Source: Hephaestia caeni (lineage in GTDB: Bacteria; Pseudomonadota; Alphaproteobacteria; Sphingomonadales; Sphingomonadaceae). Taken from it: a stretch of 64,000 nt of DNA. Location: assembly GCF_003550065.1 (NCBI RefSeq), contig NZ_QXDC01000002.1:1298260-1362259 (forward strand). Direction: 5' to 3'. Position 1 is the stretch's first letter. Each line of letters starts with the position of its first letter. The translations under genes were made by a program, and so were the position numbers. The notes beneath the pieces are model-generated. The model was not told the DNA's origin. It saw nothing but the letters and a program-made list of their open reading frames with translations, and did no database searches. Shown here in pieces: positions 1 through 8,037 of this stretch.

Positions 1-2
1 TA

Positions 3-113
3 GGTCCGATCATCGCCGGCATCGTCACCATGACGGCAACTTTGCTCGTTCTGGCGGTGATACGGCACGGCGGTCTTACTCCTCCGATTTCGAGCTCGGC
101 ACGATCAGAATAA
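3..113 (+). CDS. C-terminal end of a membrane protein (partial)
   Basis: An open frame enters from the left edge and stops with TAA at 111-113. The visible 36 residues are a hydrophobic stretch rich in I, V, L, A and T, followed by a short polar tail ending SSSARSE. This is what the last transmembrane helix and cytoplasmic tail of a transporter or other membrane protein would look like. The family cannot be told from so little. It converges with the minus-strand genes that follow. Confidence 0.4.
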   Translation, partial: GPIIAGIVTMTATLLVLAVIRHGGLTPPISSSARSE

Positions 114-157
114 ACGGCGCCAAAAGTCGCATGGCATTGACGACGGGAACGCGGCAC

Positions 158-529
158 TCAATCCGAAATGTTGGAGGCGCCCCCGAACGCCAGTCGCGTT
201 CTGTCACGCGCTTGCAACCACCGCATCGTGTCGGCACGACTGCCCGAGACGAGCTTCGCCCAGCGCAGGTCCCGCAAGGGCTTGCGCTGGTCAGCGGTCC
301 ACCAGAATTCCTTGACAACGAGTAATGTCCAACTCTTCGGCGGCCGCCTGACGACGGTGCAAGTCTCCATTGTGAAGCTGTGCGTTGCTCCTCCGAAGGT
401 ATGACGCTCCCATTGCCAGTCGGTATCTGCAATCGACCAACGAGGCTTTTTCAATCCAGCCTGCGGATTGGCCTCGACCACCAGCGCGTCGAACAGTCGG
501 AAGAAAGCGGGATCACCAAGACTCCTCAT
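158..529 (-). CDS. hypothetical protein, 123 aa
   Basis: Unrecognised small soluble protein rich in W, R and F (for example RRPPKSW and VVKEFWWTADQ). Its ATG overlaps the stop of the upstream HEAT-repeat gene in an ATGA arrangement, so the two are very likely translationally coupled and transcribed together from the promoter upstream of fluoride riboswitch 1. No signal peptide or membrane segment is visible. Overlapping frames on both strands are shadows; this frame is preferred for the ATGA coupling and the plausible composition. Function unknown; a role in the fluoride response is inferred only from position. Confidence 0.6.
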   Translation of the reverse strand: MRSLGDPAFFRLFDALVVEANPQAGLKKPRWSIADTDWQWERHTFGGATHSFTMETCTVVRRPPKSWTLLVVKEFWWTADQRKPLRDLRWAKLVSGSRADTMRWLQARDRTRLAFGGASNISD

Positions 530-1362
530 ACCGCTGTCCCGGCAACACGCTGGCGGATTGCGGCAATCTCTATCGCGAGGCGAATCTCGGCGCCGCGCTC
601 GAGTTCGATGAGACGCGCACCTGCGCGACGTTGCAGCGACGTTGGCCCAAACCGCAGCACGACGCCCGAGGCCGCCGCCGCGATCATCGAATCCTCGTCG
701 CCGATGAGTGCTTCGAGCGCCGGTCCAGCCCCGTCGGGCGCGCCGATGTCGAGCAGGACGGCGAGTGCGGCGTGCCGCTGGCGTCGGTGGGTCTCGGTGT
801 CCGGGTCGATCTCATAGGCGATCGTCAGTAGCAGCGGCTGGGCCGGTGCTCCAATCGCCCGCAAGCCTGCTTCCGCCGCATTGCGGCTAACGTCCTCGGC
901 GAGCCCAGCGGTCAGAGCTGGGATTGCTTCGGCCCGAACATAGCCGGCGAGCGCCTCGATCACGCCATCTAGATGCGGGCGACCGCAGCCAATCTCGATG
1001 AGCAAATCGAGCGCCCCCTCCGGACAGTGCCGGCCGAGCGCGCGCGCGGCGGCATTGACCGCCGCGTCCTCGCCGGCCCGTTCAACAGGGGAATCGGGAA
1101 AACGCGGGTTGCGGAGGAAATCGATCAGCAATTCGTCCCCGTGAAGCAATCCCAGGGCGCGGGCGGCGAGACAGCGTGGCTGAAAGATGCCGCTGGGTTC
1201 GCGTTCGCGTAGTAACGCACCCAGCGGCTCACGCGCCGCCGGGCCAAGCGCCACCACGGCCAGCATCGCTGCTTCGCCGTCGTGAAGATTGCGCAGCCTT
1301 CCGACGGCCGCTTCGATGTCTTGGTGATCGGTTGTCCGCGTCGATGAGACGGCATCGTACAT
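526..1362 (-). CDS. HEAT-repeat protein, fluoride-riboswitch controlled
   Basis: A 278-residue alpha-helical repeat protein. Successive helical pairs carry HEAT-like signatures, for example AARALGLLHGDELLIDFL, AARALGRHCPEGALDLLIE and AALAVLLDIGAPDGAGPAL. Such proteins are usually scaffolds rather than enzymes. The ATG at 1362 is chosen over an in-frame start 39 bases further upstream because that one lies close behind the aptamer, whereas 1362 has a strong GGTAGGAG Shine-Dalgarno (1371-1378) eight bases away. The Shine-Dalgarno can pair with the CTCCT of the aptamer just upstream. Next gene overlaps by ATGA. The partner is unknown. Confidence 0.75.
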   Translation of the reverse strand: MYDAVSSTRTTDHQDIEAAVGRLRNLHDGEAAMLAVVALGPAAREPLGALLREREPSGIFQPRCLAARALGLLHGDELLIDFLRNPRFPDSPVERAGEDAAVNAAARALGRHCPEGALDLLIEIGCGRPHLDGVIEALAGYVRAEAIPALTAGLAEDVSRNAAEAGLRAIGAPAQPLLLTIAYEIDPDTETHRRQRHAALAVLLDIGAPDGAGPALEALIGDEDSMIAAAASGVVLRFGPTSLQRRAGARLIELERGAEIRLAIEIAAIRQRVAGTAV

Positions 1363-1390
1363 TCGGTGATCTCCTACCGGGCAATGCTCA

Positions 1391-1441
1391 GCAGGAGTCA
1401 TCAGCCGGTGGGCCGGCGCTTGCGGAGGACTCCATCTCCGC
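1391..1441 (-). promoter_or_regulatory. fluoride riboswitch 1 (crcB motif)
   Basis: Reading the minus strand, the element has the fluoride aptamer consensus in order: a P1 hairpin-forming segment with GGAGATGGAGTCC followed by CTCCG, an AAGCGCCGG side of P3, CCGGCTGATG, and ACTCCTGC. The GGAGT of the 5' part can pair with ACTCC of the 3' part. The AGGAG of the Shine-Dalgarno at 1371-1378 is complementary to the CTCCT of the aptamer, so translation control of the HEAT-repeat gene is likely. The rest of the 1363-1673 gap holds the presumed promoter region; no other gene was seen there. Confidence 0.85.
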
Positions 1442-1673
1442 TCGCGAGACTAGGCTAATTGCTGCCCGATCGCCAGCGATGAAAAGTTGTGACGGAGACA
1501 AATCAGGGGTGCGCGCCTCTGGGCCGGCCGGTCTCGACTTAAGCGACGCCAGGGCCGTCACTTCGCGAGCCCGCCGCTTGCAGGATGGACGTTTAGGGCA
1601 TTTCACGTTGTCGCGCGCGGTCGTAGTCTCGCGCACCTCGCATAGTCGACGTATCACCAGAATACGCGGTCTC

Positions 1674-2624
1674 TCAGATCCAGTCGCGCCACTTGAACCA
1701 CAGCAGCGGCACGATCACCGACACCAGACATAGCACGAGCGCGAAGGGGTAGCCCCAATGCCAGCCCAATTCGGGCATATATCTGAAATTCATTCCGTAA
1801 ATGCCGACGACAAGCACCGGGGGCACGCCCGCCACCGAGACGACGGTCAGCACCTTGACCACGTCGTTTTGCTCGATGCTGATGAATCCGGTGGCGGCAT
1901 CCTGCAATAATTGGATCCGCTCGGAGAGGCTCACTTCATATTCATCGAGCGACTTGATGTCATCGCGAATGCCATCAAGCCTATCGCGAAGATCGCCCTC
2001 GATCTTGGGCGTGCAACGATCCATCACGAACGTGGCCATCCGCCCGATGCTTAGAAACGCGTACCGGACTCGCGAAACGTGATCGCTGACCTGACCAATC
2101 GTACGCATCGCCTCGCGGAACCGGGCTGTGTTCTTGCTCAATTGTCTTCGCTTGGGCTCGTCGAAGAAAATCGACTGCGATGTGTCATTTACCACACCTG
2201 ATGCCCGTTCAAGATGGTCCGCAGCGCGGTCAACAATTTCCTCGAGCAACCGGATAAAAATCTCGGCAGGCGCGATGTCGGGATCGTCGGCGATTCCCTT
2301 GGCGACGACATCGAACGCGTTCAGTGTGACGAAGCGAACGGTGATGCAGACGGTTGGTGCCAGGATGAAGCCGACAGGCGCAATTTGCCAGCGGTCCGTA
2401 TCGGTCCCGGAGATAAGTGGGGCGCTCATGAGAAGCGTGTCTCCACAGGCCCGCAACCGACTGCTTGCGTTGATCCTCGTCAAATCCTCAAGGGTTGGTA
2501 CTTCAATTCCAAAGCGCTCGCGGACTATCGCGATCTCGCTATCGCTGGGATCGATCAGATCGATCCACCGACACTTGGGCGGCAGGCTGTCGCTTCCAGG
2601 CTGCGGAGGAAATGACTTGAGCAT
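1674..2624 (-). CDS. corA: CorA-family divalent cation transporter
   Basis: A 316-residue CorA protein: long N-terminal cytoplasmic domain, a helical stalk (about residues 150-250), then two C-terminal membrane helices with the hallmark YGMNF motif between them. CorA channels import Mg2+ (sometimes Co2+ or Ni2+) across the inner membrane. Fluoride forms inhibitory Mg-fluoride complexes, so Mg supply makes sense in this island. It lies 129 bases downstream of the iron-permease-like gene in the same direction. It may belong to that riboswitch-2 transcript, but no aptamer lies directly upstream, so its own control is uncertain. Confidence 0.9.
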   Translation of the reverse strand: MLKSFPPQPGSDSLPPKCRWIDLIDPSDSEIAIVRERFGIEVPTLEDLTRINASSRLRACGDTLLMSAPLISGTDTDRWQIAPVGFILAPTVCITVRFVTLNAFDVVAKGIADDPDIAPAEIFIRLLEEIVDRAADHLERASGVVNDTSQSIFFDEPKRRQLSKNTARFREAMRTIGQVSDHVSRVRYAFLSIGRMATFVMDRCTPKIEGDLRDRLDGIRDDIKSLDEYEVSLSERIQLLQDAATGFISIEQNDVVKVLTVVSVAGVPPVLVVGIYGMNFRYMPELGWHWGYPFALVLCLVSVIVPLLWFKWRDWI

Positions 2625-2753
2625 GACGCAACGTGTCCCGAAGTGGTCAACCGCTCGGCATTAAATGCCAATGCCCGCTGGAATACGACCTCGAATTCAC
2701 TTCCAGCCTGTTTCTGAAGACTGCATTTTCACGGTCAGGCGATCCCGGGTGCC

Positions 2754-3125
2754 TTAGCCTTGCCCGTCACCTTCGTTCCCCTCTCGGCGCCTGAGGCTCG
2801 CAGCGAGGCGATCCATGTCGCTCTCGGATAGTGACTCAAGGCCGATATAGGAAGATCGCGCACCCTCGGCGTCGGCGATCAGCGTGTCGATCTTCAGGTG
2901 CATCGCTCGTGCATCGCGGTTCTGGGTGTTTTGAATAAGGAACACCATCAATGTCGGCACGATCGACGCGGCGGTGTTGATCGAAAGCTGCCAACCATTG
3001 GAAAAGTCGAATAGAGGGCCGAGCGCGGCCCAGAGAATCAGGATGACTACCGCCATCGTGAAGGCCCAAGGCGAGCCCGTCGCTTCGGCTGCCAACCTGG
3101 CAAAACGGTGGAAGGCCTCGTTCAT
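2754..3125 (-). CDS. low-affinity iron permease-like membrane protein
   Basis: A 123-residue protein with two hydrophobic segments (about residues 20-40 and 47-68) around GPLFDFSNGWQLSINT and a charged tail. This pattern fits the bacterial low-affinity iron permease (FET4-like) family, where the phrase on IQNTQNRDARAMHLKID is typical. The ATG at 3125 has GGGAG upstream and comes one base after the zapE stop, so it is coupled to zapE. An in-frame start at 3167 would overlap zapE more and lacks a ribosome site. Transport substrate is not proven. Confidence 0.75.
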   Translation of the reverse strand: MNEAFHRFARLAAEATGSPWAFTMAVVILILWAALGPLFDFSNGWQLSINTAASIVPTLMVFLIQNTQNRDARAMHLKIDTLIADAEGARSSYIGLESLSESDMDRLAASLRRREGNEGDGQG

Positions 3126-3126
3126 G

Positions 3127-4209
3127 TCACTCTCCCTTGTCGCCCATCGGCGGCCATGCGTCGCCACGCATTTCCTTTAGACGCGAGACGGTCCGTTGAT
3201 GATCGTTCTGGGCGGGATCGGCGAAGAGCTGTTCAGGCGGCACCTCCGCGAGGACGACAAGGCGTACTCGCGCTTCGTACAGGGCGTCGATTAGTGTCAC
3301 GAGCCGGCGCGCCTCATCCCGATGTTCCGCGCTGAGGCGCGGCACGCCATCGAGGAAGACGCGATCGAAGCGCGCAGCTAATGCGTTGTGGTCATCAGCG
3401 CTCAGCCGACCCGCGCAGGCCTCCCCGAATGTCACACGAACAGAATTGCCGACAGCGCGCGGAAACCGAACCACCCGGCCGTGAGTGACTATGTCGACCG
3501 GCGCCTCCGATCGACCTTCCCGGACACGATCCCATGCGGCATCGAATTGTGCAGCGGTATCGTCGTTGATCGGGCAAAAATACGCCTTGTCGATGCGGAC
3601 CGCGTCATTGCGACGATCGAGCGTGCCGCCGATCTCGACCACGTGCATGTGTTGCTTGAGAAGACTGATGAACGGAAGAAACGCATCGCGATTGGGACCG
3701 TCGCGATACAAGTCGTCCGGAGCATCGTTCGAGGTGATGACGATCACCACGCCCTCGGCGGTCAGTGCCTCAAAGAGCCGACCCACAATCACGGCATCGG
3801 TCATGTCGATAATCTCAAGCTCGTCGAGACAGAGCAGCCGAGCCCTCTCGCTAAGGGCGGCAGCGATGCCGCGCATCGTATCCCCATCGTGCTCGCCGTC
3901 CTGCTGGGCATTCAACTCGGCATGCACCTCTTCCATGAAGGCATGGAAATGCAGCCTGCGCTTCGGGGTGATCGAAACGGTGTGGCAGAAGAGGTCCATC
4001 AGCATCGACTTGCCGCGTCCGACCGATCCCCACAGATAGACTCCGCAGGGTGCGCCGCGGGATCGAAGACTTGCGAACAATCCGTGTCGCTCGGCCGATA
4101 GGTCTGCCGAGAGCGATTCCAAGGCCTCGACGGCCCTCGATTGATCGCGATCGAGTTCGATCTCGCCCGTCTCAAGCATCCGCTGGTAAGCATCCAGGAA
4201 CGCCGTCAC
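3127..4209 (-). CDS. zapE: AFG1/ZapE-family ATPase
   Basis: A 360-residue P-loop ATPase of the AFG1/ZapE family. Walker A is GSVGRGKSMLMDLF (about residues 62-75); Walker B is LLCLDELEI with the DE pair. In E. coli ZapE associates with the Z-ring under stress, and in mitochondria AFG1 aids inner-membrane protein quality control. The start is GTG at 4209. It overlaps the TGA stop of a short leader ORF (4206-4304) that begins under fluoride riboswitch 2. The iron-permease-like gene follows immediately. Family assignment is firm; the link to fluoride stress is inferred from the riboswitch. Confidence 0.85.
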   Translation of the reverse strand: MTAFLDAYQRMLETGEIELDRDQSRAVEALESLSADLSAERHGLFASLRSRGAPCGVYLWGSVGRGKSMLMDLFCHTVSITPKRRLHFHAFMEEVHAELNAQQDGEHDGDTMRGIAAALSERARLLCLDELEIIDMTDAVIVGRLFEALTAEGVVIVITSNDAPDDLYRDGPNRDAFLPFISLLKQHMHVVEIGGTLDRRNDAVRIDKAYFCPINDDTAAQFDAAWDRVREGRSEAPVDIVTHGRVVRFPRAVGNSVRVTFGEACAGRLSADDHNALAARFDRVFLDGVPRLSAEHRDEARRLVTLIDALYEARVRLVVLAEVPPEQLFADPAQNDHQRTVSRLKEMRGDAWPPMGDKGE

Positions 4210-4304
4210 CGCTCGACATTCCGCCGATTATGCGTCCTGGGGATTCGGCAAAACGGGCGCTGCAACTGCCCGAAGGCAGATATCTTCCTGTAATGGCCAG
4301 CCAA
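4206..4304 (-). other. possible 32-codon leader ORF of riboswitch 2
   Basis: From a TTG at 4304 an open frame of 32 codons runs to a TGA that overlaps the zapE GTG start as GTGA. A GGAG lies eight bases before the TTG and is complementary to the CTCC at the 3' end of riboswitch 2. This could couple riboswitch state to zapE translation, since zapE itself lies about 130 bases beyond the aptamer. Coding potential is not otherwise supported. Confidence 0.35.
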
Positions 4305-4336
4305 CGGAAATACTCCACGCCCGTGTCTTGCGACGT

Positions 4337-4410
4337 CGGTAGGAGTCATCAGCCCGGCGGGTCCAAGTCCGAGCGGTTTGGCATTTCGGCCAGGCAGATT
4401 CCATTGCCCG
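4337..4410 (-). promoter_or_regulatory. fluoride riboswitch 2 (long variant)
   Basis: On the minus strand: GGCAATGGAATCTGCC, an extra small hairpin (TGGC and GCCA), AAACCGC, a longer P3 region, then GGCTGATGACTCCTACCG. It belongs with copies 5 and 6 to a subgroup that has GGCAATGGA(A/T)TC and an accessory hairpin before AACCGC. It lies upstream of zapE. The remaining bases up to ettA (4411-4520) show no gene and presumably hold the promoter. Confidence 0.85.
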
Positions 4411-4520
4411 TGCAATGGATAGGCGAGCGCGCGCGAGGGCGTCAATCACCATCCGCGCGCAGATCGCAATCGCGCGTTTGTCACCGAGGTTCGATGTGGA
4501 ACCCAGATTGGCAGAATTGC

Positions 4521-6200
4521 CTAGCGCGTAAGTCTTTTGTGTGTCCCTCGGTCGGGGCGATCAGCCGCGTCGCCCAATCGTCGCCGCTTATCTTCTTCAT
4601 AAGCCTCAAAATTGCCTTCAAACCATTCGACATGGCCGTTGCCCTCGAAAGCGAGCATATGGGTCGCGAGCCGATCGAGAAAGAAGCGGTCGTGGCTCGT
4701 GATCACCGCACAACCCGCGAAGCTTTCAAGGGCCTCCTCGAGCGCACGCAACGTGCCGACGTCAAGATCATTGGTGGGCTCATCGAGCAACAGCACGTTG
4801 CCGCCCGCCGCAAGCATCTTTGCCAGATGCACCCTGTTTCGTTCCCCTCCGGATAGCTGTCCGACCTTCTTTTGTTGGTCAGCACCTTTGAAAGCGAATG
4901 CTGCGACATAGGCACGTGTCGGCACCTCGAAGGCACCGAAACGGAAACGCTCGTTACCCGCCGAGATCTCTTCCCAGATCGTTTTGTCTGGATCGAGCGT
5001 ATCGCGCGACTGATCGACATAGCCGAGCCGCACGGTCGCTCCGACCTTGATCGAACCCTCATCGGGTGCTTCCTGGCCAGTGATGAGTTTGAACAGCGTT
5101 GTCTTGCCCGCGCCATTTGGTCCGATCACGCCTACGATGCCGCCCGGTGGCAGCGTGAAGCTGAGATGATCGAAGAGCAGCTTGTCATCGTAAGCCTTCC
5201 TGAGGTTGTTCGCCTCAATCACGTTGCTGCCCAGCCGCTCGGGCATCTGGATTAATATCTGTGCCTTGTCCGGCGCGCGTTCCGCCTGCCTTTCGACGAG
5301 TTCGTCGAACGCACGGATGCGCGCTTTGGATTTGGTCTGGCGCGCCTTGGGGCTCTGCCGCATCCATTCCAATTCGTCCCGGATCGCCTTTTGACGCCCT
5401 TCCTCGGCACGCTCCTCTTGCGCCATGCGTTTGGCCTTCGCCTCGAGGAAACCGGAGTAATTGGTATTGTACGTATAATAGCGCCCGCGATCGAGCTCGA
5501 GCACCCAGCTTACGACGTTATCGAGAAAGTAGCGGTCGTGGGTAACAAGGATCACGTTCCCGGGATAGTCGATCAGATGCCGCTCGAGCCATGCTACGCT
5601 CTCGGCATCGAGATGATTGGTAGGCTCGTCGAGAAGCAGTATGTCGGGCTTTTCAAGCAGCAATTTGGTCAGCGCGACCCGACGTTTCTCGCCGCCTGAG
5701 AGTTCACTCACCAGAAAGTCGCCCGGCGGACAACCGAGCGCGGCCATGGCAATCTCTAGCTGATTATCGAGCGTCCAACCGTCGGCTGCGTCGATCTTCT
5801 CCTGGAGTTGTCCCATTTCCGCCATGAGGGCATCGAAGTCAGTGTCGGCCGCCAAATTTGCCATTTCTGCCGAGATCGCATTGAACCGCTCGACCAGATC
5901 CGCCACCGCACGGATGCCGTCTCTCACACTCTCCTTTACCGTCCTGTCGGGGTCCAGTTGTGGTTCCTGAGGCAAATAGCCCACAGTCAGCCCTTCAGCC
6001 GCCCAGGCTTCACCCTGAAAGTCGGTGTCCATCCCAGCCATGATCTTCATCAACGTCGATTTACCGGTGCCGTTGACGCCGATGATGGCAATCTTTGCAC
6101 CAGGCAGAAACTGCAGGCTGATGTCATTGAGAACTGCTCTTGAGGCGCCGGGAAACGTCTTCGTCAGATTTTTCATGACGAAGCTGTATTGGACTGCCAT
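4521..6200 (-). CDS. ettA: ABC-F translation factor EttA
   Basis: A 559-residue soluble ABC-F protein with two nucleotide-binding domains: Walker A GVNGTGKST near residue 40 with signature LSGGEKRRVAL and Walker B LLLDEPTNHLD, and a second set GPNGAGKTT, LSGGERNRVHL and LLLDEPTNDLD. Length and the linker region match EttA, which gates the first elongation steps of ribosomes according to ATP/ADP ratio. Fluoride lowers glycolytic ATP, so energy-dependent control of translation fits the island. The ATG at 6200 has GGAGGC four bases upstream. It follows the HAD-like gene by 76 bases in the same direction and probably shares its riboswitch-3 transcript. Confidence 0.92.
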   Translation of the reverse strand: MAVQYSFVMKNLTKTFPGASRAVLNDISLQFLPGAKIAIIGVNGTGKSTLMKIMAGMDTDFQGEAWAAEGLTVGYLPQEPQLDPDRTVKESVRDGIRAVADLVERFNAISAEMANLAADTDFDALMAEMGQLQEKIDAADGWTLDNQLEIAMAALGCPPGDFLVSELSGGEKRRVALTKLLLEKPDILLLDEPTNHLDAESVAWLERHLIDYPGNVILVTHDRYFLDNVVSWVLELDRGRYYTYNTNYSGFLEAKAKRMAQEERAEEGRQKAIRDELEWMRQSPKARQTKSKARIRAFDELVERQAERAPDKAQILIQMPERLGSNVIEANNLRKAYDDKLLFDHLSFTLPPGGIVGVIGPNGAGKTTLFKLITGQEAPDEGSIKVGATVRLGYVDQSRDTLDPDKTIWEEISAGNERFRFGAFEVPTRAYVAAFAFKGADQQKKVGQLSGGERNRVHLAKMLAAGGNVLLLDEPTNDLDVGTLRALEEALESFAGCAVITSHDRFFLDRLATHMLAFEGNGHVEWFEGNFEAYEEDKRRRLGDAADRPDRGTHKRLTR

Positions 6201-6276
6201 AAAAGCCTCCTGAAATAAGGACTTGTGATCGGCGCGCGATTTCTATTGGTCGGCGTTTGACGACCGGACCATGAAA

Positions 6277-7377
6277 TCAGTGCGTTTGACGGGATCGGAC
6301 CCCAGGTGCGGTTTGCGGCTTCGCGGGAGAAGTAATGAAGACACCACGTGCGGCTACGAGCGCGTCCAATGCCGCGGTCGTGCCGCCTTTGCCCGTTCCG
6401 ACCACCCGGGTGGCAACAGCCGCGATTTCCTCGGGCGCAGTGTCGAGCGCGAACGAATAGCCCGCTCGGATCATCATCGGGACGTCAGCTGGCAAACTGC
6501 CAATGACCGCGATCTGGGATAAAGGCACGCCGATCATTTTGGCCAGCATCATGATGCCGGCAGCCTTATTGGCGATGGGATGGACGACATCGCAGTAGCA
6601 GTCCTGTGGTCGTGACACCTCCGCGCGAGCGCCGAGCGTTTCTTTCACCACATATTCAAGCTGGCGTATGTGGGCCACGTCGTCCGACACAGCGACGATC
6701 TTGTCGATCCGCCCTAGCAAGGTGTCGAAGTGAGGGACGACAATGGGCTGAGCTCGGGAGGCCTGCTGTTCCCGCCGGTTGCGCGGATTGCTGGAGTTGT
6801 TGGTAAACCAACGCCCTTGTGCATAAACCCAGATCGTCACCTTGGCCGCATCGAATAACCCAAGCACGACCCTGCTCGTGGCGGCTGGCAGCGGATGGTC
6901 GGACAGAATTGTCCCTCTAGGGTCGACGATCATTCCTCCGTTGAAAGCGGCCGTTGGAACATTCAAGCCGATGGTCCGCGCAATCGATCCGACCGCGAAG
7001 GGGGATCGCGCGCTGACGAACGTCAGGTCGATCCCTGCCCCGGCAATTCTGGCCGCTGCTTCGATTGTCGTTGGTGCAAGAGTTCCGTCGCTCTCGAGGA
7101 CGGCCTCGACATCGCAGGCGATCAGGCGGATCGGCAGACCCGTAAACGACGCTATTTGACTAAAGCGAGGAGAGACGGTCCGCCCAACGGGCCGGACGGT
7201 GCCGAAGCGAACTGACTCCAGCGAGGAAAACTTGTCGGCCGGCCCGCGGCGCATGCAATCCGAAAGAGCTCGTCGGGCGGAGGCATTTGCATAAGACAAA
7301 GGCGCGCGGATAATCGCTCCGGTCCGGAAACCCGCGCACCGGTAGCTCATCTCGATATACCGAAATTGGCCCGCCAT
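6277..7377 (-). CDS. HAD-superfamily (Cof-like) protein with altered catalytic motifs
   Basis: A 366-residue protein whose C-terminal 280 residues follow the Cof/HAD-IIB fold. Motif I reads ACDVEAVL where DxDxT/V is expected: the nucleophilic Asp is present but the second Asp is Glu. Motif II is TFVSAR, the motif III lysine is in NKAAGIMML, and motif IV is IGSLPADVPMM where GDxxND is usual, so the first Asp is Ser. Phosphatase activity is therefore doubtful. The first 80 residues are not recognisable. ATG 7377 is chosen because GGGAG lies six bases upstream and is caught in the riboswitch-3 hairpin. ettA follows. Confidence 0.7.
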   Translation of the reverse strand: MAGQFRYIEMSYRCAGFRTGAIIRAPLSYANASARRALSDCMRRGPADKFSSLESVRFGTVRPVGRTVSPRFSQIASFTGLPIRLIACDVEAVLESDGTLAPTTIEAAARIAGAGIDLTFVSARSPFAVGSIARTIGLNVPTAAFNGGMIVDPRGTILSDHPLPAATSRVVLGLFDAAKVTIWVYAQGRWFTNNSSNPRNRREQQASRAQPIVVPHFDTLLGRIDKIVAVSDDVAHIRQLEYVVKETLGARAEVSRPQDCYCDVVHPIANKAAGIMMLAKMIGVPLSQIAVIGSLPADVPMMIRAGYSFALDTAPEEIAAVATRVVGTGKGGTTAALDALVAARGVFITSPAKPQTAPGVRSRQTH

Positions 7378-7395
7378 AGCCCTCTCCCATTGTCG

Positions 7396-7446
7396 AATAG
7401 GAGTCATCAGCCTGGCGGCGGTTATGAGCGGGGAACTCCATCCCCT
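7396..7446 (-). promoter_or_regulatory. fluoride riboswitch 3
   Basis: Minus strand: GGGGATGGAGTTCCCC, then ATAACCGCC, a short loop and GGCTGATGACTCC. The last eight bases CTCCTATT can form a perfect 8-bp stem with AATGGGAG across a CGAC tetraloop (7382-7401), hiding the GGGAG Shine-Dalgarno of the HAD-like gene. Aptamer and hairpin compete for the same ACTCC strand, which is a classic translational expression platform. Confidence 0.88.
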
Positions 7447-7612
7447 TTGATGTCAGCGGATATTAGGCGCGGCACTTTGGTCCTGCAAGATTGGACTGTC
7501 CTGACCGCTCGCGGCATGAATGATGCCGTGAACCTCAAAAGAACGGAGCGTGAGCACGACTGATCCGCGCCACGCCGGGATCGACTTGAAACATGGACCA
7601 ACCGTGCGAGAG

Positions 7613-7771
7613 TCAGACTTCGACGATGGCCTTTCTCCTTGCCTCCTGACGATGTCGGCCGGCCATTTCGCGATGAAGCTTTCGCGCCGTATTGTTGGCG
7701 GCAGAATCCGCCAGCGCATTTTCCTGCGCCTCGCGGCGCTCGTGAAACTCCATCTCCATTTCGGTCGACAT
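7613..7771 (-). CDS. small charged protein, 52 aa
   Basis: An ATG at 7771 with a near-ideal AGGAGG ten bases upstream opens a 52-codon frame, MSTEMEMEFHERREAQ... to ...RRKAIVEV, ending at TGA 7613-7615. The sequence is a highly charged amphipathic helix (E, R, K, A, H-rich) and resembles small conserved proteins of sphingomonads, from memory. No function is known. It lies between riboswitches 3 and 4 with no aptamer of its own. Overlapping longer frames have basic, low-complexity products and are shadows. Confidence 0.6.
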   Translation of the reverse strand: MSTEMEMEFHERREAQENALADSAANNTARKLHREMAGRHRQEARRKAIVEV

Positions 7772-7956
7772 GGCATCGTACCTCCTGTGCAGAGATAGGT
7801 GTTCGCATGCGGATTGGGAGTCGATTCGGGGTGATAAAGGGGCAAATATCTCGCTGCCCCTAATGTCACAGAGGTGATCCCGACGACGCTTCAGCCAGCG
7901 TCGGAAGAATCGTGACGAGCGGGAAACTAATTTTGCTCTGTTGAGTTAATCCAAGT

Positions 7957-8014
7957 GGGCGATGGAGTCCGCCCTTCGTGCAAAAACCGCCGTCGTGGCT
8001 GATGACTCCTACCG
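7957..8014 (+). promoter_or_regulatory. fluoride riboswitch 4
   Basis: Textbook aptamer: GGGCGATGGAGTCCGCCC, then AAAACCGCC, a short loop, GGCTGATGACTCCTACCG. The terminal CTCCTACCG (8006-8014) pairs perfectly over nine bases with CGGTAGGAG (8024-8032), which contains the Shine-Dalgarno of the first mutS-like gene, starting five bases later. Upstream 7772-7956 shows only AT-richer promoter-like sequence and no gene. Confidence 0.92.
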
Positions 8015-8037
8015 ATGCCGAACCGGTAGGAGCCTGG

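Noticed and set aside
4206..4445. 79-residue minus-strand protein over riboswitch 2
   Set aside because: Most of it translates the aptamer; only the last 32 codons might be used as a leader ORF.
7422..7869. Two overlapping minus-strand frames of about 130 residues between riboswitches 3 and 4
   Set aside because: Basic, low-complexity products, one of which reads through riboswitch 3; the 52-codon frame with AGGAGG is better supported.
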